From Polyangiaceae bacterium UTPRO1 (GTDB taxonomy: Bacteria; Desulfobacterota; Binatia; UTPRO1), in NCBI GenBank assembly GCA_002050235.1, contig MWST01000010.1, forward strand, positions 1 through 64,000: a DNA stretch of 64,000 nucleotides, read 5' to 3'. Under the pieces are notes generated by a model. It made no database searches. It saw only the letters and a program-made list of their open reading frames with translations, and was not told where the DNA came from. The position numbers were made by a program, and so were the translations under genes. Positions 7,952-17,631 of the stretch are shown here, piece by piece (position 1 is the first letter of the stretch; the number at the start of each line of letters is the position of its first letter).

Positions 7952-9303
7952 GAGCGCACGCACCGGAAGGTCGCGTAGGGATACGGGTAGCGCGGCCGGA
8001 ACCAGTTGCGCCAGCTGCGCCGCAGGAGTTCGGATGCCGTCGCCGGAGAAGCGCCCTTCATGACGTAGTGCCCGCCATCGAAGAAGTCGGCCGAGTATTG
8101 CGGGTACGAGGGGATGGGCTCGAAACCCGGAAACGGCGCGAACACGGTCGCCGTCCACTCCCAGCCGTTGCCCACGAGATCGTGTACGCCCCAGGCGCTG
8201 GCGCCCTCAGGATGCGATCCGACCGGCACCGGATCCCAGTGGCGGAGTCCGAAGTTGCCGTGCCGCGCGCTCGGCGCGTCGCTGCCCCAAGGAAACGCGC
8301 GCTCCCCGCCGCCGGGAGCGCCGAAGGCGGCTCGATGGTACTCGGCCTCGGTCGGCAGGCGTGCGCTCCGCCAGCGCGCGTAGGCGTCGGCCTCCGCGTG
8401 GCTCACGTACACCGGCCAGGCCGGCGGCAACGGCACGTCGTCGAAGAGACCGCGCCAGTACCAGCGACCGTCACGGCGGAACCAGAAACTCGGATGGCGA
8501 ATGCCCTCACGCTCGCGCCACTCCCAGTTCTCCGCCGTCCAGAGTCCGCGATCTTCATAGCCGCCGTCCTCGACGAAGCGGAGGAAGTCGCGATTGGTGA
8601 CGTCGTAGACGTCGATCGCGAAGGCCGGGACGTCGACCCGATGCGCGGGCAGCTCGTTGTCCCAGGCGAACGCGAGATCGCCGGGGTCGGCGCCGAGCGT
8701 CGCCGCGCCGGCAGGGACGTCCACCGAGCGCGGCGGCGGCGGATCGCCGCCGACGGCCGGCCGGGCCCCGGCCGGCCGCTTCTTCGCGGCCGCGGGAAGA
8801 CGATGGAACATGTAGAGCAGCGTCTCGTGGTGCGTCGCCTCGTGCTCGAGGATCGTGAAGAGCGCGAGCCCGCGGCGAAGCACCGGGCGATCGTCGCGCA
8901 ATAGAGCCTCGGATCCGAAGGCCGCCTCGACCAACAGGTCGCAGGCGTCCGCGAAGGCGAGGACACGGGGGCGCGACGGCCACTCGGCGACGGCCGCGGC
9001 CGCCTCGTCTTCGTCGGGATCGATGCCGCGCGCGAAGAGCGCCTCGAGCGCCGCGTCCACGCCGGGGCGTCCGAGCCCGAGCTTGACGAGCGTGTTGACG
9101 TTGAAGGCCGGAAGGTGCCCTTCGTAGAAGACGATGGGATGGCGGAGGCTGATGGGGCGCGCGCGATAGGCGTCGTCGCTCAGGAGATCGAACCACTCGC
9201 GGGAGCGCGCTCGATTACGACGGAACCAGTCGCGACACCACTCGAGATCGACCGCGGGCACCGGCATCTCCTCCATGTTGCGGCCGGTGCCGATCATAGG
9301 CAA
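7948..9303 (-). CDS. egtB: Hercynine oxygenase (sulfoxide synthase) EgtB
   Basis: This 451-residue iron enzyme couples O2 activation to C-S bond formation between hercynine and a thiol (cysteine or gamma-glutamylcysteine, depending on type). The N-terminal DinB-like half carries the iron-binding HX3HXE motif, seen in LEHEATHHETLLYM near residue 160. The C-terminal half is an FGE-sulfatase domain (VTNRDFLRFVEDGGY, RLPTEAEYHRAAFG, GNGWEWT). The FGE domain here belongs to EgtB and is not a sulfatase-maturing enzyme. The gene overlaps egtD by 4 bp. The thiol donor specificity was not determined. Confidence 0.92.
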   Translation of the reverse strand: MPMIGTGRNMEEMPVPAVDLEWCRDWFRRNRARSREWFDLLSDDAYRARPISLRHPIVFYEGHLPAFNVNTLVKLGLGRPGVDAALEALFARGIDPDEDEAAAAVAEWPSRPRVLAFADACDLLVEAAFGSEALLRDDRPVLRRGLALFTILEHEATHHETLLYMFHRLPAAAKKRPAGARPAVGGDPPPPRSVDVPAGAATLGADPGDLAFAWDNELPAHRVDVPAFAIDVYDVTNRDFLRFVEDGGYEDRGLWTAENWEWREREGIRHPSFWFRRDGRWYWRGLFDDVPLPPAWPVYVSHAEADAYARWRSARLPTEAEYHRAAFGAPGGGERAFPWGSDAPSARHGNFGLRHWDPVPVGSHPEGASAWGVHDLVGNGWEWTATVFAPFPGFEPIPSYPQYSADFFDGGHYVMKGASPATASELLRRSWRNWFRPRYPYPYATFRCVRS

Positions 9304-9339
9304 CCGGGAGAGCCCCGATTCCGACGAATCCGCCCGGCG

Positions 9340-9891
9340 TCACATCCCGAGCCGCGCCTTGCCCTCGGCCGAGATCATGTTCGGGTTCCACGGCGGATCC
9401 CACACCACCCGCACGTGCGCCTCGGCGACGCCCGGCAGCGCCTCGATCCGGGTTTGCGCGTCCATGGCGATCGACGGCCCCATGCCGCAACCCTGAGCCG
9501 TCAGCGTCATCTGCACCTGGACGTTGCTGCCGCCGCCGGGTGCGTCGCCGACCGTCAGGTCGTAGACCAATCCCAGATCGACGATGTTCACCGGGATCTC
9601 CGGATCGTAGACGTTCTTCAGAGCCTCCCATACCGCAGCTTCGCTAACCCGCTCGTCCTCGCCCGCCGCGGCGGCCGCGCCCTCGACGCGGCGCGGCTCC
9701 TTGCCGAGCGCGTCGGCATCGCGGTCGTGCACGCGGAAGAGGCCCCCCATCGCCGGCACCTGCAGCGTGTACGTGTCGCCGAGAGCCTGCGTGATGATCG
9801 CGAGCGTGCCCTCTTCGATGGTGACGGTATTGCCGTGCGGAATCTGGATGGCAGCGCACGGGCGACGGATGGTGATCTGTTCGTAGCTCAT
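9340..9891 (-). CDS. sufT: Fe-S assembly protein SufT (MIP18/DUF59 domain)
   Basis: This 183-residue SufT-type protein assists Fe-S cluster delivery. The first 75 residues are the extension typical of SufT ([19 protein letters not shown]). The C-terminal MIP18 domain has [17 protein letters not shown], then [13 protein letters not shown] with the conserved Cys, and [20 protein letters not shown] at the end. No other suf genes are adjacent, which is common for this protein. It is followed after 36 bp by egtB on the same strand, and is divergent from the small lipoprotein gene. Confidence 0.88.
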   Translation of the reverse strand: MSYEQITIRRPCAAIQIPHGNTVTIEEGTLAIITQALGDTYTLQVPAMGGLFRVHDRDADALGKEPRRVEGAAAAAGEDERVSEAAVWEALKNVYDPEIPVNIVDLGLVYDLTVGDAPGGGSNVQVQMTLTAQGCGMGPSIAMDAQTRIEALPGVAEAHVRVVWDPPWNPNMISAEGKARLGM

Positions 9892-9954
9892 GCTCCCTAC
9901 TTACCCTCGACCCCCGGTCCCGACAACGGCGTCCCCGCCCTTTTCGCGGCCGTT

Positions 9955-9986
9955 CCTTTCGTGACATAAGGCCACGACACGAAAGG
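9955..9986 (+). promoter_or_regulatory. Hairpin over a ribosome-binding site
   Basis: A perfect 9-base inverted repeat (CCTTTCGTG at 9955-9963, CACGAAAGG at 9978-9986, 14-base spacer) ends inside the purine-rich ribosome site GAAAGGGGGGAG of the lipoprotein gene at 9997. An overlapping alternative stem pairs TCGTG with the first of two tandem CACGA copies (9973-9977), so two exclusive folds are possible. It could control translation, or be a protein operator. Confidence 0.5.
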
Positions 9987-9996
9987 GGGGAGCGCC

Positions 9997-10428
9997 ATGT
10001 ACGCATCGCTGCGCAGGAATGCCGCCGCCTTGATGGTGGGAATGTTGCTGGGGGCGATCGCGTGCTCCAAGTCGGCCGAGCCCCTCAAGATCGCGCAGGT
10101 CGACCTGACCCACGAGGTCGACGAGCACAACGAGCCTCGCTCGGCGCGCGAGACCTTCGCGCCGACGAGCACGATCTATGCCTCGATCGCGGTGGAAGGG
10201 ACCGGCCCGGGAATCCTGACCGCCACGTGGACCGATCCGAGCGGCCAGGTGATCGCGGATCAGAAGCAGGACTTCACCAACGCCAAGCCGACGCGCTACG
10301 AGTTCCACATTCCGCCCGCCAAGGGCGAGCACCCGCTCGGGCGCTATCACGTCACGATCGCGTTGAACGGCGGCAAAGAGGCGGGCGCCACCAAGCACCG
10401 CGAGTTCGAGATCCGGGTCACGCAGTAG
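9997..10428 (+). CDS. Small probable lipoprotein, unknown function
   Basis: I do not recognise a family for this 143-residue protein. It has a basic N-terminus, a hydrophobic stretch ([14 protein letters not shown]) and a lipobox-like AIAC with Cys at 23, so export and lipidation are likely, although the -3 residue is not the canonical Leu. The rest is predicted to be beta-rich, with alternating polar and hydrophobic residues ([21 protein letters not shown], then YEFHIPP and YHVTIALNG), resembling an immunoglobulin-like fold. It stands alone between divergent sufT and the SahR-type gene. ATG 9997 has a strong GGGGGGAG ribosome site that lies partly in a hairpin stem. Confidence 0.7.
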   Translation: MYASLRRNAAALMVGMLLGAIACSKSAEPLKIAQVDLTHEVDEHNEPRSARETFAPTSTIYASIAVEGTGPGILTATWTDPSGQVIADQKQDFTNAKPTRYEFHIPPAKGEHPLGRYHVTIALNGGKEAGATKHREFEIRVTQ

Positions 10429-10525
10429 CCGTCGAAGGGCGGCCGCACGCCCTGCGCCGCGGTGGCGGCGACGGCGCGCTCGCCGGCGCGGCGGACGATC
10501 GCGGCTTGACGCTCGCCAACGCCGC

Positions 10526-10557
10526 ATATATCCATCCATCCGGCTCGACGGATATAT
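10526..10557. promoter_or_regulatory. Candidate SahR operator
   Basis: ATATATCCATC at 10526-10536 and GACGGATATAT at 10547-10557 form an inverted repeat with 10 of 11 matching positions and a 10-base spacer. It is a strongly AT-rich element in 70% GC sequence and ends three bases before the regulator's start codon. A TTGACG hexamer at 10506-10511 may be the -35 box. The position suits autoregulation of the regulator-ahcY pair by an ArsR-type dimer. Confidence 0.7.
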
Positions 10558-10560
10558 TCC

Positions 10561-11558
10561 ATGCTGGCTGCCGCGACTCCCGCCGTCTTCGCCCACCTGC
10601 CGGTGCTCGCCGACCTCACTCGCAGCCGGATCCTGCTCCTCCTCGAAGATCGGGAGCTGACGGTCGCCGAGCTCTGCGCCGTCATGCAGATCCCCCAATC
10701 GACGGCGAGCCGGCATCTCAAAGCGCTCGCCGCGGGCGGATGGGCGGCGGCGCGCGCCGAAGGAACGAGCCGGCTCTACAGCGGCCGGCGCGACGCCCTC
10801 GACGCCGCCGCCGAGCGCCTGTGGCAGCTCGTCCGCGAGCAGGTCGCAGACACGCCGAGCGCGCTCCAGGACGGCCGGCGACTCGAACGCGTCCTGCGCC
10901 GCCGGCGCTCGGCGTCGCGGCAGTTCTTCACGACGTCGGCGGGGCGGTGGGATCAGCTCCGCGCCGAGCTCTTCGGCGACTCGTTCCACCTGCCGGCCCT
11001 CCTTGCCCTGCTCGATCCGCACTGGATCGTCGCCGATCTCGGCTGCGGCACCGGCCAGATCGCCGAAGCCCTGGCTCCGTGGGTGAGGCGCGTCGTCGCC
11101 GTCGACGAGTCCGCCGCGATGCTGCAAGCAGCGAGGCGGCGCGTCCGCGCCCTCGCCAACGTCGAGGTGCGGCGTGGCGCGCTCGAAGCGCTGCCGATCG
11201 ACGACGCCGCACTCGACGCCGCCACCTGCGCGCTCGTCCTGCACCATCTGCCGGCGCCCGCACGCGCGCTCGCCGAGGCGGCGCGCGTGCTCCGGCCCGG
11301 CGGCCGGCTCCTGCTCGCCGACATGATGCCGCACGATCGCGAGGCCTACCGTCAGCAGATGGGCCACGTGTGGCTCGGCTTCTCGGAAGCCGAGATCCGG
11401 CGCTACCTCGACGATGCCGGCTTCGAAGGAATCCGCTTCAGGCCGCTACCTCCCGACCCACGCGCTCAGGGGCCGACGCTCTTCGTCGCCACCGCCGCCC
11501 GGCGCGCCGCTGCCGCGCTCTCGTCCACAGCAACGACACCCGACCAAGGAGAATCTCG

Positions 11559-11562
<4 letters not shown>
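10561..11562 (+). CDS. sahR: ArsR-family regulator fused to SAM-dependent methyltransferase domain (SahR type)
   Basis: This 333-residue two-domain protein has an ArsR winged helix in residues 5-75 ([13 protein letters not shown], then [17 protein letters not shown] as recognition helix). Residues 130-300 are a class I methyltransferase-like domain ([15 protein letters not shown], then [26 protein letters not shown]). SahR of Proteobacteria has this architecture and represses S-adenosylhomocysteine recycling genes until it senses SAH. The genes here agree: ahcY follows with a 4-bp ATGA overlap and metK is next. A palindromic element directly precedes the start. There are no metal-binding Cys residues of the classic ArsR kind in the recognition helix. 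The assignment to SahR rests on context. Confidence 0.8.
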
Positions 11563-13061
<1,499 letters not shown>

Positions 13062-13092
13062 TCGCTCGGCGTCGCCGAGCAGCCGAGCAGAC

Positions 13093-13128
13093 AAAAAAGC
13101 GGCGGCGTCCCGAACGGGACGCCGCCGC
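13093..13128 (-). terminator. Rho-independent terminator of metK
   Basis: A 13-base-pair GC stem (13099-13111 with 13116-13128) with a 4-base loop is followed on the minus strand by six T residues (13093-13098). It lies 26 bases after the metK stop codon. On the plus strand the same hairpin may also slow transcription from ahcY, but the T-run there is only two bases. Confidence 0.9.
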
Positions 13129-13154
13129 TTCGATCGTGAACGCGGCCGCGCCGC

Positions 13155-14360
13155 CTACCGGCCTCCGGCAGCCGCCTTCGCGGCTCCGAGACCCGCCGCC
13201 TTGCGCAGATCATCGACGCGATCGGTGCGCTCCCACGGGAAGAATCCCTTGTCGGACTTCCGTCCGAAGTGCCCGTACGCCGCCGTCGGCCGATATATCG
13301 GCCGCTTCAGGTCGAGCGTCTTCACCAGCGCCGCCGGGCGGAAGTCGAAAGCCTCGCGCACCAAGGCCGCGACCTTGTCGTCGGGCAGCACGCCGGTGCC
13401 GAAAGTGTCGACCAGCACCGACAGCGGCTCGGCGAGGCCGATCGCGTACGAGAGCTGGAGCTCGCAATGGGTGGCGATGCCGGCGGCAACGACGTTCTTG
13501 GCGACGTAGCGCGCCATGTAGGCGGCGCTGCGATCGACCTTCGAGGGATCCTTGCCGGAGAACGCGCCGCCGCCGTGCCGACCGTAGCCGCCGTACGAGT
13601 CGACGATGATCTTGCGCCCGGTGAGACCGCAGTCGCCCATCGGTCCGCCGACGACGAAGCGGCCGGTCGGGTTCACGTGGTAGCGCGTCTTGGCGTCGAG
13701 ATACTGCGTCGGGATCGTCTTCCTGATGACCTCCTCGCGGATGAACGCGGCGAGCTCGTCGTGCGTGATCTCGGGCGCGTGCTGCGACGAGACGACGACC
13801 GAGTCGATGCGCGCCGGTCGGCCGTCCTTGTACTCGACCGACACCTGCGACTTGGCGTCCGGACGCAAGAAATCCGCCCTCCCCGACTTGCGCACTGCGG
13901 TCAGATTTTCGACGAGTCGGTGCGCCATCTGGATCGGGAACGGCATCAGCTCGTCGGTCTCGTTGCAGGCGTACCCGAACATCAGCCCCTGATCGCCGGC
14001 GCCCTGCTCCTTGTGTAGGCCCTGGCCCGCGGTGACGCCCTGGGAGATGTCCGGCGATTGGCCGTCGATGGCGATCAAGACCGCGCAGGTCTTGGCGTCG
14101 AAACCCATGTCGGAAGAGGTGTAGCCGATGTCCTCGATCGTCTTGCGCACGATGTCGGCGTACGGCACCACGGCCTTCGAGGTGATCTCGCCCGCCACCA
14201 CGGCCATCCCGGTCTTGGTCAGGCTCTCGCAAGCCACCCGGCTCTCCGGATCCTCGGTGAGCAGCGCGTCGAGAATCGCATCCGAGATCTGGTCGCACAT
14301 CTTGTCGGGATGTCCCTCGGACACCGACTCCGAGGTGAACATGAAGTCCTTGAGTGGCAT
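13155..14360 (-). CDS. metK: S-adenosylmethionine synthetase
   Basis: This 401-residue enzyme makes SAM from methionine and ATP. It shows the N-terminal [20 protein letters not shown], the ATP-loop region [16 protein letters not shown], the glycine-rich [19 protein letters not shown] and the C-terminal [12 protein letters not shown]. The start ATG has an AGGAGG ribosome site 8 bases upstream and its own promoter. The gene is convergent with sahR-ahcY, placing SAM synthesis next to SAH removal. A perfect 18-base palindrome inside it (13287-13304) is accounted for by the codons of RPIYRP. Confidence 0.97.
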   Translation of the reverse strand: MPLKDFMFTSESVSEGHPDKMCDQISDAILDALLTEDPESRVACESLTKTGMAVVAGEITSKAVVPYADIVRKTIEDIGYTSSDMGFDAKTCAVLIAIDGQSPDISQGVTAGQGLHKEQGAGDQGLMFGYACNETDELMPFPIQMAHRLVENLTAVRKSGRADFLRPDAKSQVSVEYKDGRPARIDSVVVSSQHAPEITHDELAAFIREEVIRKTIPTQYLDAKTRYHVNPTGRFVVGGPMGDCGLTGRKIIVDSYGGYGRHGGGAFSGKDPSKVDRSAAYMARYVAKNVVAAGIATHCELQLSYAIGLAEPLSVLVDTFGTGVLPDDKVAALVREAFDFRPAALVKTLDLKRPIYRPTAAYGHFGRKSDKGFFPWERTDRVDDLRKAAGLGAAKAAAGGR

Positions 14361-14388
14361 GTGGAGATCCTCCTGCGGTGGGTAGAAT

Positions 14389-14418
14389 CTTATACAGAGG
14401 CGTTTCCCGAAGCGTCAA
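14389..14418 (-). promoter_or_regulatory. metK promoter
   Basis: On the minus strand TTGACG (14413-14418) and TATAAG (14389-14394) are separated by 18 bases, with the metK start 28 bases further on. This is close to the sigma-70 consensus. There is no ATATATCC-type element here like the one in front of the SahR-type gene. Confidence 0.8.
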
Positions 14419-14476
14419 GGCAGGAACCCGCCGCTGCCGCCGGCGGACGCGGCGTCGCCGGCGCGCTCCGCATGGC

Positions 14477-14782
14477 TCACGCGCTCTCGTGGAAGCGCTG
14501 CGCGATGAGCTCCGCCAGAGCGTCGATCGCCGCCTCGGCGTCGGCTCCCGTGGCGACCAGCGACAACGTCGTTCCCTGTCCCGCGGCGAGCATCATCAGG
14601 CCGAGGATGCTCTTCCCCGAGACCGATTCGTCCCCGTTCACGACCGTCACCTCGGCGGCGAACTTGCTGGCGGTCTCGACGAAGCGCGCCGCGGCGCGGG
14701 CGTGCAGGCCCAGCCGGTTGATGATCTCGACGTCGGCGCGCACGGTCTCGGCGTCGACGCGCTCCTTGCCGAGCAGCGTCAT
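14477..14782 (-). CDS. HPr-family phosphocarrier protein
   Basis: This 101-residue HPr-like protein receives phosphate on His27 (GLHARAAARFV) and has the regulatory Ser58 in GKSILGLMML, the site that HPr kinase modifies. Compared with E. coli HPr it has about 12 extra residues at the N-terminus. It overlaps the EIIA gene by 4 bp (ATGA) and is the last gene of the rpoN-linked PTS cluster. With HprK encoded just upstream, phosphorylation at both sites is plausible. No Enzyme I gene and no sugar permease is in the window, so a regulatory role is more likely than sugar uptake. Confidence 0.9.
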   Translation of the reverse strand: MTLLGKERVDAETVRADVEIINRLGLHARAAARFVETASKFAAEVTVVNGDESVSGKSILGLMMLAAGQGTTLSLVATGADAEAAIDALAELIAQRFHESA

Positions 14783-15204
14783 CGTCGGGTCCGCGCGGTG
14801 CGGCGCTCACCGTCCGGAGCGCCCGCCTGCAGGATGTGCTCGCGCCCGTAGTCGACCGCGAAGGCGGCGAGACGCTCGAGCGGCATCTCGTGCCGCGCCG
14901 AGATGACCTTCACTATCAGCGGCAGATTCGTCCCGGTCACCACCTGGATGTTGGCCTCGCGCGCGAACGCCATGCTGACGTTGGTGGCGGTGTCGCCGAA
15001 CATGTCGGTGAGGATGATCGTGCCCTCGCCTTGCTCCACCGCTGCCGTCGCCGCGGCGATCTTCGCCTGCAGCGTCTCGGGCGTGTCGGCGGGCGTCGCC
15101 CCGACGGCGATCATGTTGGGCACGGGATGCCCGAGCATGTTCTCAATGTTGCGCAGGACCTCGGGGCCGATCGTCCCGTGCCCGACCAGTACGATTCCGA
15201 TCAT
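14779..15204 (-). CDS. PTS EIIA component, mannose family
   Basis: This 141-residue EIIA-Man domain protein has the phosphorylatable His9 in VLVGHGTIG at the N-terminus, and the family's ILTDMFGDTATN and VVTGTNLPLI segments. The start ATG 15204 overlaps the rapZ stop codon (ATGA), and the open frame further upstream has no supporting family similarity. No IIB, IIC or IID partners are adjacent. In lineages with this gene order, such orphan EIIA proteins accompany HPr and HprK in a regulatory phosphorelay; a transport role would need permease genes elsewhere. Confidence 0.88.
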   Translation of the reverse strand: MIGIVLVGHGTIGPEVLRNIENMLGHPVPNMIAVGATPADTPETLQAKIAAATAAVEQGEGTIILTDMFGDTATNVSMAFAREANIQVVTGTNLPLIVKVISARHEMPLERLAAFAVDYGREHILQAGAPDGERRTARTRR

Positions 15205-16061
15205 GACGAACGATTCGCGTCTCGGTGCTGCACGCGCACCGGAAACCCGTGATCCCCCAGTCGCCGTTCGAGCTCGACGACGAGCGCGACCGATCGGTGG
15301 CGGCCTCCGGTGCACCCGAGGCTCACCGTCAGATAGCGCTTGCCCTCGCGAACGTACAGCGGCAGCGAGAAATCCAGGAGCGCCGTCGTCAAGGCGAGGA
15401 ACTCCTGGGTCTCGGTGCGCTCGAGCACGTAGCGCGCGACCGCCGGATCCGTGCCGTCGCGGGCGCGCAGCTCCTCGACGAAGAACGGATTGGGCAGGAA
15501 CCGCACGTCGAGCACGATGTCGGCGTCGCTCGGCAGTCCGTACTTGTAGCCGAACGACAGCAGGAGGACTCGCATCGCCTGCTCGCCGTCGGCGTCGGCA
15601 AGCAGCCGCCGCAGCTCGTCGCGAAGCTGGTGCACGGTGAAGACCGAGGTGTCGATTATCCGGTCGGCGAGAGCCTTGAGGCCCGCCAGCCCCGCCCGCT
15701 CCCGGGCGATGCCGGCGGCGACATCGACGCCGTCGGCGAGCGGGTGCGGACGCCGCGTCTCGCTGAAGCGCCGCACCAGGACATCGTCGGCCGCATCGAG
15801 GTAGAGAATCTCGACCCGATGACCGGCGCGGCGGATCTCGTCGACGACCTTCGCATAGTCGCCGAGGAACGCACGCTCGCGCAGATCGATCCCGAGCGCG
15901 ACCCGCTGGATGTCGGCTTCGGAGCTCTGGCAGAGCTCGATGAACTTCGGCGTCAGCACGACCGGCAGGTTGTCGATGCAGTAGAACCCGAGATCTTCGA
16001 GCACCCGGATCGCGGTGCTCTTGCCGGACCCCGAAAGGCCGGTGACGATCACGACGTGCAT
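15201..16061 (-). CDS. rapZ: RapZ-type nucleotide-binding protein
   Basis: This 286-residue RapZ/YvcJ family protein has the Walker A loop at residues 8-15 (GLSGSGKS) and the C-terminal signature LGCTGGRHRSVALVVEL. In E. coli RapZ is an RNA adaptor controlling the glucosamine-6-phosphate synthase message, while Gram-positive homologues hydrolyse nucleotides; the role here is not shown by the sequence. ATG 16061 is the family start, and the large frame running further upstream covers hprK and is a shadow. Its first 13 bases overlap the end of hprK, and its stop overlaps the EIIA start, so the cluster is tightly coupled. Confidence 0.93.
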   Translation of the reverse strand: MHVVIVTGLSGSGKSTAIRVLEDLGFYCIDNLPVVLTPKFIELCQSSEADIQRVALGIDLRERAFLGDYAKVVDEIRRAGHRVEILYLDAADDVLVRRFSETRRPHPLADGVDVAAGIARERAGLAGLKALADRIIDTSVFTVHQLRDELRRLLADADGEQAMRVLLLSFGYKYGLPSDADIVLDVRFLPNPFFVEELRARDGTDPAVARYVLERTETQEFLALTTALLDFSLPLYVREGKRYLTVSLGCTGGRHRSVALVVELERRLGDHGFPVRVQHRDANRSS

Positions 16062-17071
16062 GATCGCCCCCCGGAGACGGGACCGGCTGCTGCGGCGCCG
16101 GGAACGGGCTCGCCCGAGCTCGTTGCGCCGGCGGCCGCGGGGCGCCGGCGGCGGGCGATCTCGCTGTCGAGGCGCGCCGCCACCTCGCGCGCCGAGTGCC
16201 GTCCGAGACGCTTCAAGACGTGGTTGCGCACGGCCACTTCGATGATCGTGGCGACGCTGCGCCCCGGGCGGACCGGGATCCGCACCTTCGGCAGCGCCGT
16301 ATCGAGGATCGTGTGGGTCTCGTCCTCCAGCCCGAGGCGTTCGGCGCGTTCTTCCTTGCTCCACTCGAACATCTCGGCGACGAGCTGGATCGCTTTCTCC
16401 GTGAGCGTCGCCATGATGCCGAAGAGATCCTGCACGTTGATGATGCCGAGGCCGCGAATCTCCATGTGGTGGCGGATGATCTCGACCCCGGATCCGATCA
16501 CCCGCCCGGCGCCGACGACGCGCGCCTCGACGACGTCGTCGGCGACCAGGCGATGCCCGCGCGTCACCAGGTCGAGCGCCGCCTCGCTCTTCCCGATGCC
16601 GCTCTTGCCGAGCAGCAAGACGCCGAGCCCGAACACCTCGACGAGCACGCCGTGGATGAGCGTGTGGGGCGCGAGGCGATCCTCCAGCCACGTCGTGACG
16701 TTGCGAATGAGCTCGGAGCTCTTGAGCTCGGTGGCGATCAACGGCACCCGGTGGCGCTCTGCCGCTTCGACGAAGTAGGTCGGCGGCGGCGTACCGTTGG
16801 TGACGATCAGGCAGGCGACCGGCTCGCCGAGCACGCGATCGACCGCACGGCGCGCCGCGTCCTCCCCGAGGGTCGCGAGATATCCGAGCTCGGTGCGCCC
16901 GATGACCTGGATCCGCTCGGGGTGGATCTGCGGCAGGTATCCGGCGAGCGCGAGGCCGGGTTTCTGGATCCGCGGGATCGCCACTTCGTTGCCGAGGCCG
17001 GGGCCGCCGGCGATCAGGGTCAACTTCCACGCTTCGCCGCGCGCCTGCAGCAGCTCGCTGATCGTCACCAT
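16049..17071 (-). CDS. hprK: HPr kinase/phosphorylase
   Basis: This 340-residue bifunctional enzyme would phosphorylate and dephosphorylate the regulatory Ser of HPr. The N-terminal domain (residues 1-125) precedes the catalytic domain, with the P-loop at 155-162 (GKSGIGKS). The HprK signature EIRGLGIINVQDLFG follows near residue 200. The length is slightly above the usual 310-330 because of a Pro/Ala-rich C-terminal tail. It lies between ptsN and rapZ on one strand, the arrangement seen in many Proteobacteria with an incomplete PTS. Confidence 0.94.
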   Translation of the reverse strand: MVTISELLQARGEAWKLTLIAGGPGLGNEVAIPRIQKPGLALAGYLPQIHPERIQVIGRTELGYLATLGEDAARRAVDRVLGEPVACLIVTNGTPPPTYFVEAAERHRVPLIATELKSSELIRNVTTWLEDRLAPHTLIHGVLVEVFGLGVLLLGKSGIGKSEAALDLVTRGHRLVADDVVEARVVGAGRVIGSGVEIIRHHMEIRGLGIINVQDLFGIMATLTEKAIQLVAEMFEWSKEERAERLGLEDETHTILDTALPKVRIPVRPGRSVATIIEVAVRNHVLKRLGRHSAREVAARLDSEIARRRRPAAAGATSSGEPVPGAAAAGPVSGGRSCTS

Positions 17072-17123
17072 CGGCCCGCGCCTCGCACTGTCGACGTCTC
17101 GCCGGGCCTAGGCGCGGCGACGC

Positions 17124-17585
17124 TCAGTACTTCTCGTCTTCTTCCTTGATGATGGCAAAGATCTGCTCTTGCGATCCGTCGCTCGTGAGGCGGTCGCGGA
17201 AGCTCTTGTCCTTGAGCAGCCGTGCCACCCGCGCCAATGCCTTCAGGTGGATGCCGGCGGACTCCTCCGGAGCGACCAGCAAGAAGAAGAGGTGCGTGGG
17301 ATTGCCGTCGAGAGAGTCGAACGGCAGCCCGGCGACGCTGCGCCCGAACGCCGCGACGACGTTGGTCGCGCCCGGCATCTTGCCGTGCGGAATCGCGATG
17401 CCTTCTCCGATCGCCGTGCTGCCGAGCGCTTCGCGCTCGAGCAGCACCTGCATCAGGCGGTCGCCGTCGATCTCCGGATGCAGCGTCGCCAGCAGAGACG
17501 CCAGCTCCCGCAGGGCTTCGCTCTTCGTCGTCGCCCGCATCGCGGGAATGATCGCGTTCGGGGCGAGGATGTCGAGGATCTTCAT
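17124..17585 (-). CDS. ptsN: Nitrogen-regulatory EIIA protein PtsN
   Basis: This 153-residue EIIA-Ntr domain protein receives phosphate on His67 in AIGEGIAIPHGKMPG. The family's later segment PTHLFFLLVAPEESAGIHLKAL is also present. PtsN regulates rather than transports, commonly affecting potassium, nitrogen or stress responses. It sits downstream of rpoN and hpf, the classic rpoN-operon position. The upstream phosphate donor EI-Ntr (PtsP) is not in the window. A 46-bp gap separates it from hpf. Confidence 0.94.
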   Translation of the reverse strand: MKILDILAPNAIIPAMRATTKSEALRELASLLATLHPEIDGDRLMQVLLEREALGSTAIGEGIAIPHGKMPGATNVVAAFGRSVAGLPFDSLDGNPTHLFFLLVAPEESAGIHLKALARVARLLKDKSFRDRLTSDGSQEQIFAIIKEEDEKY

Positions 17586-17631
17586 GGGCGACCCGGGTGC
17601 CTATACCCCAGCCCGACCTCACGGGCAAAAC

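Noticed and set aside
7948..9303. FGE-sulfatase domain as a maturing enzyme for the two sulfatase-like proteins.
   Set aside because: The domain is fused to a DinB-like half with HX3HXE and coupled to egtD, so it is EgtB; the sulfatase-like proteins lack the site to be modified.
10062..11558. Continuous open frame extending ahcY 499 codons upstream.
   Set aside because: The extension is Arg-rich and overlaps the lipoprotein and regulator genes; the family start and ribosome site are at 11559.
13287..13304. Perfect 18-base palindrome CGGCCGATATATCGGCCG inside metK, with a core like the SahR half-site.
   Set aside because: It is fully explained by the codons for the conserved RPIYRP segment of MetK and lies far from any promoter; operator function is unlikely.
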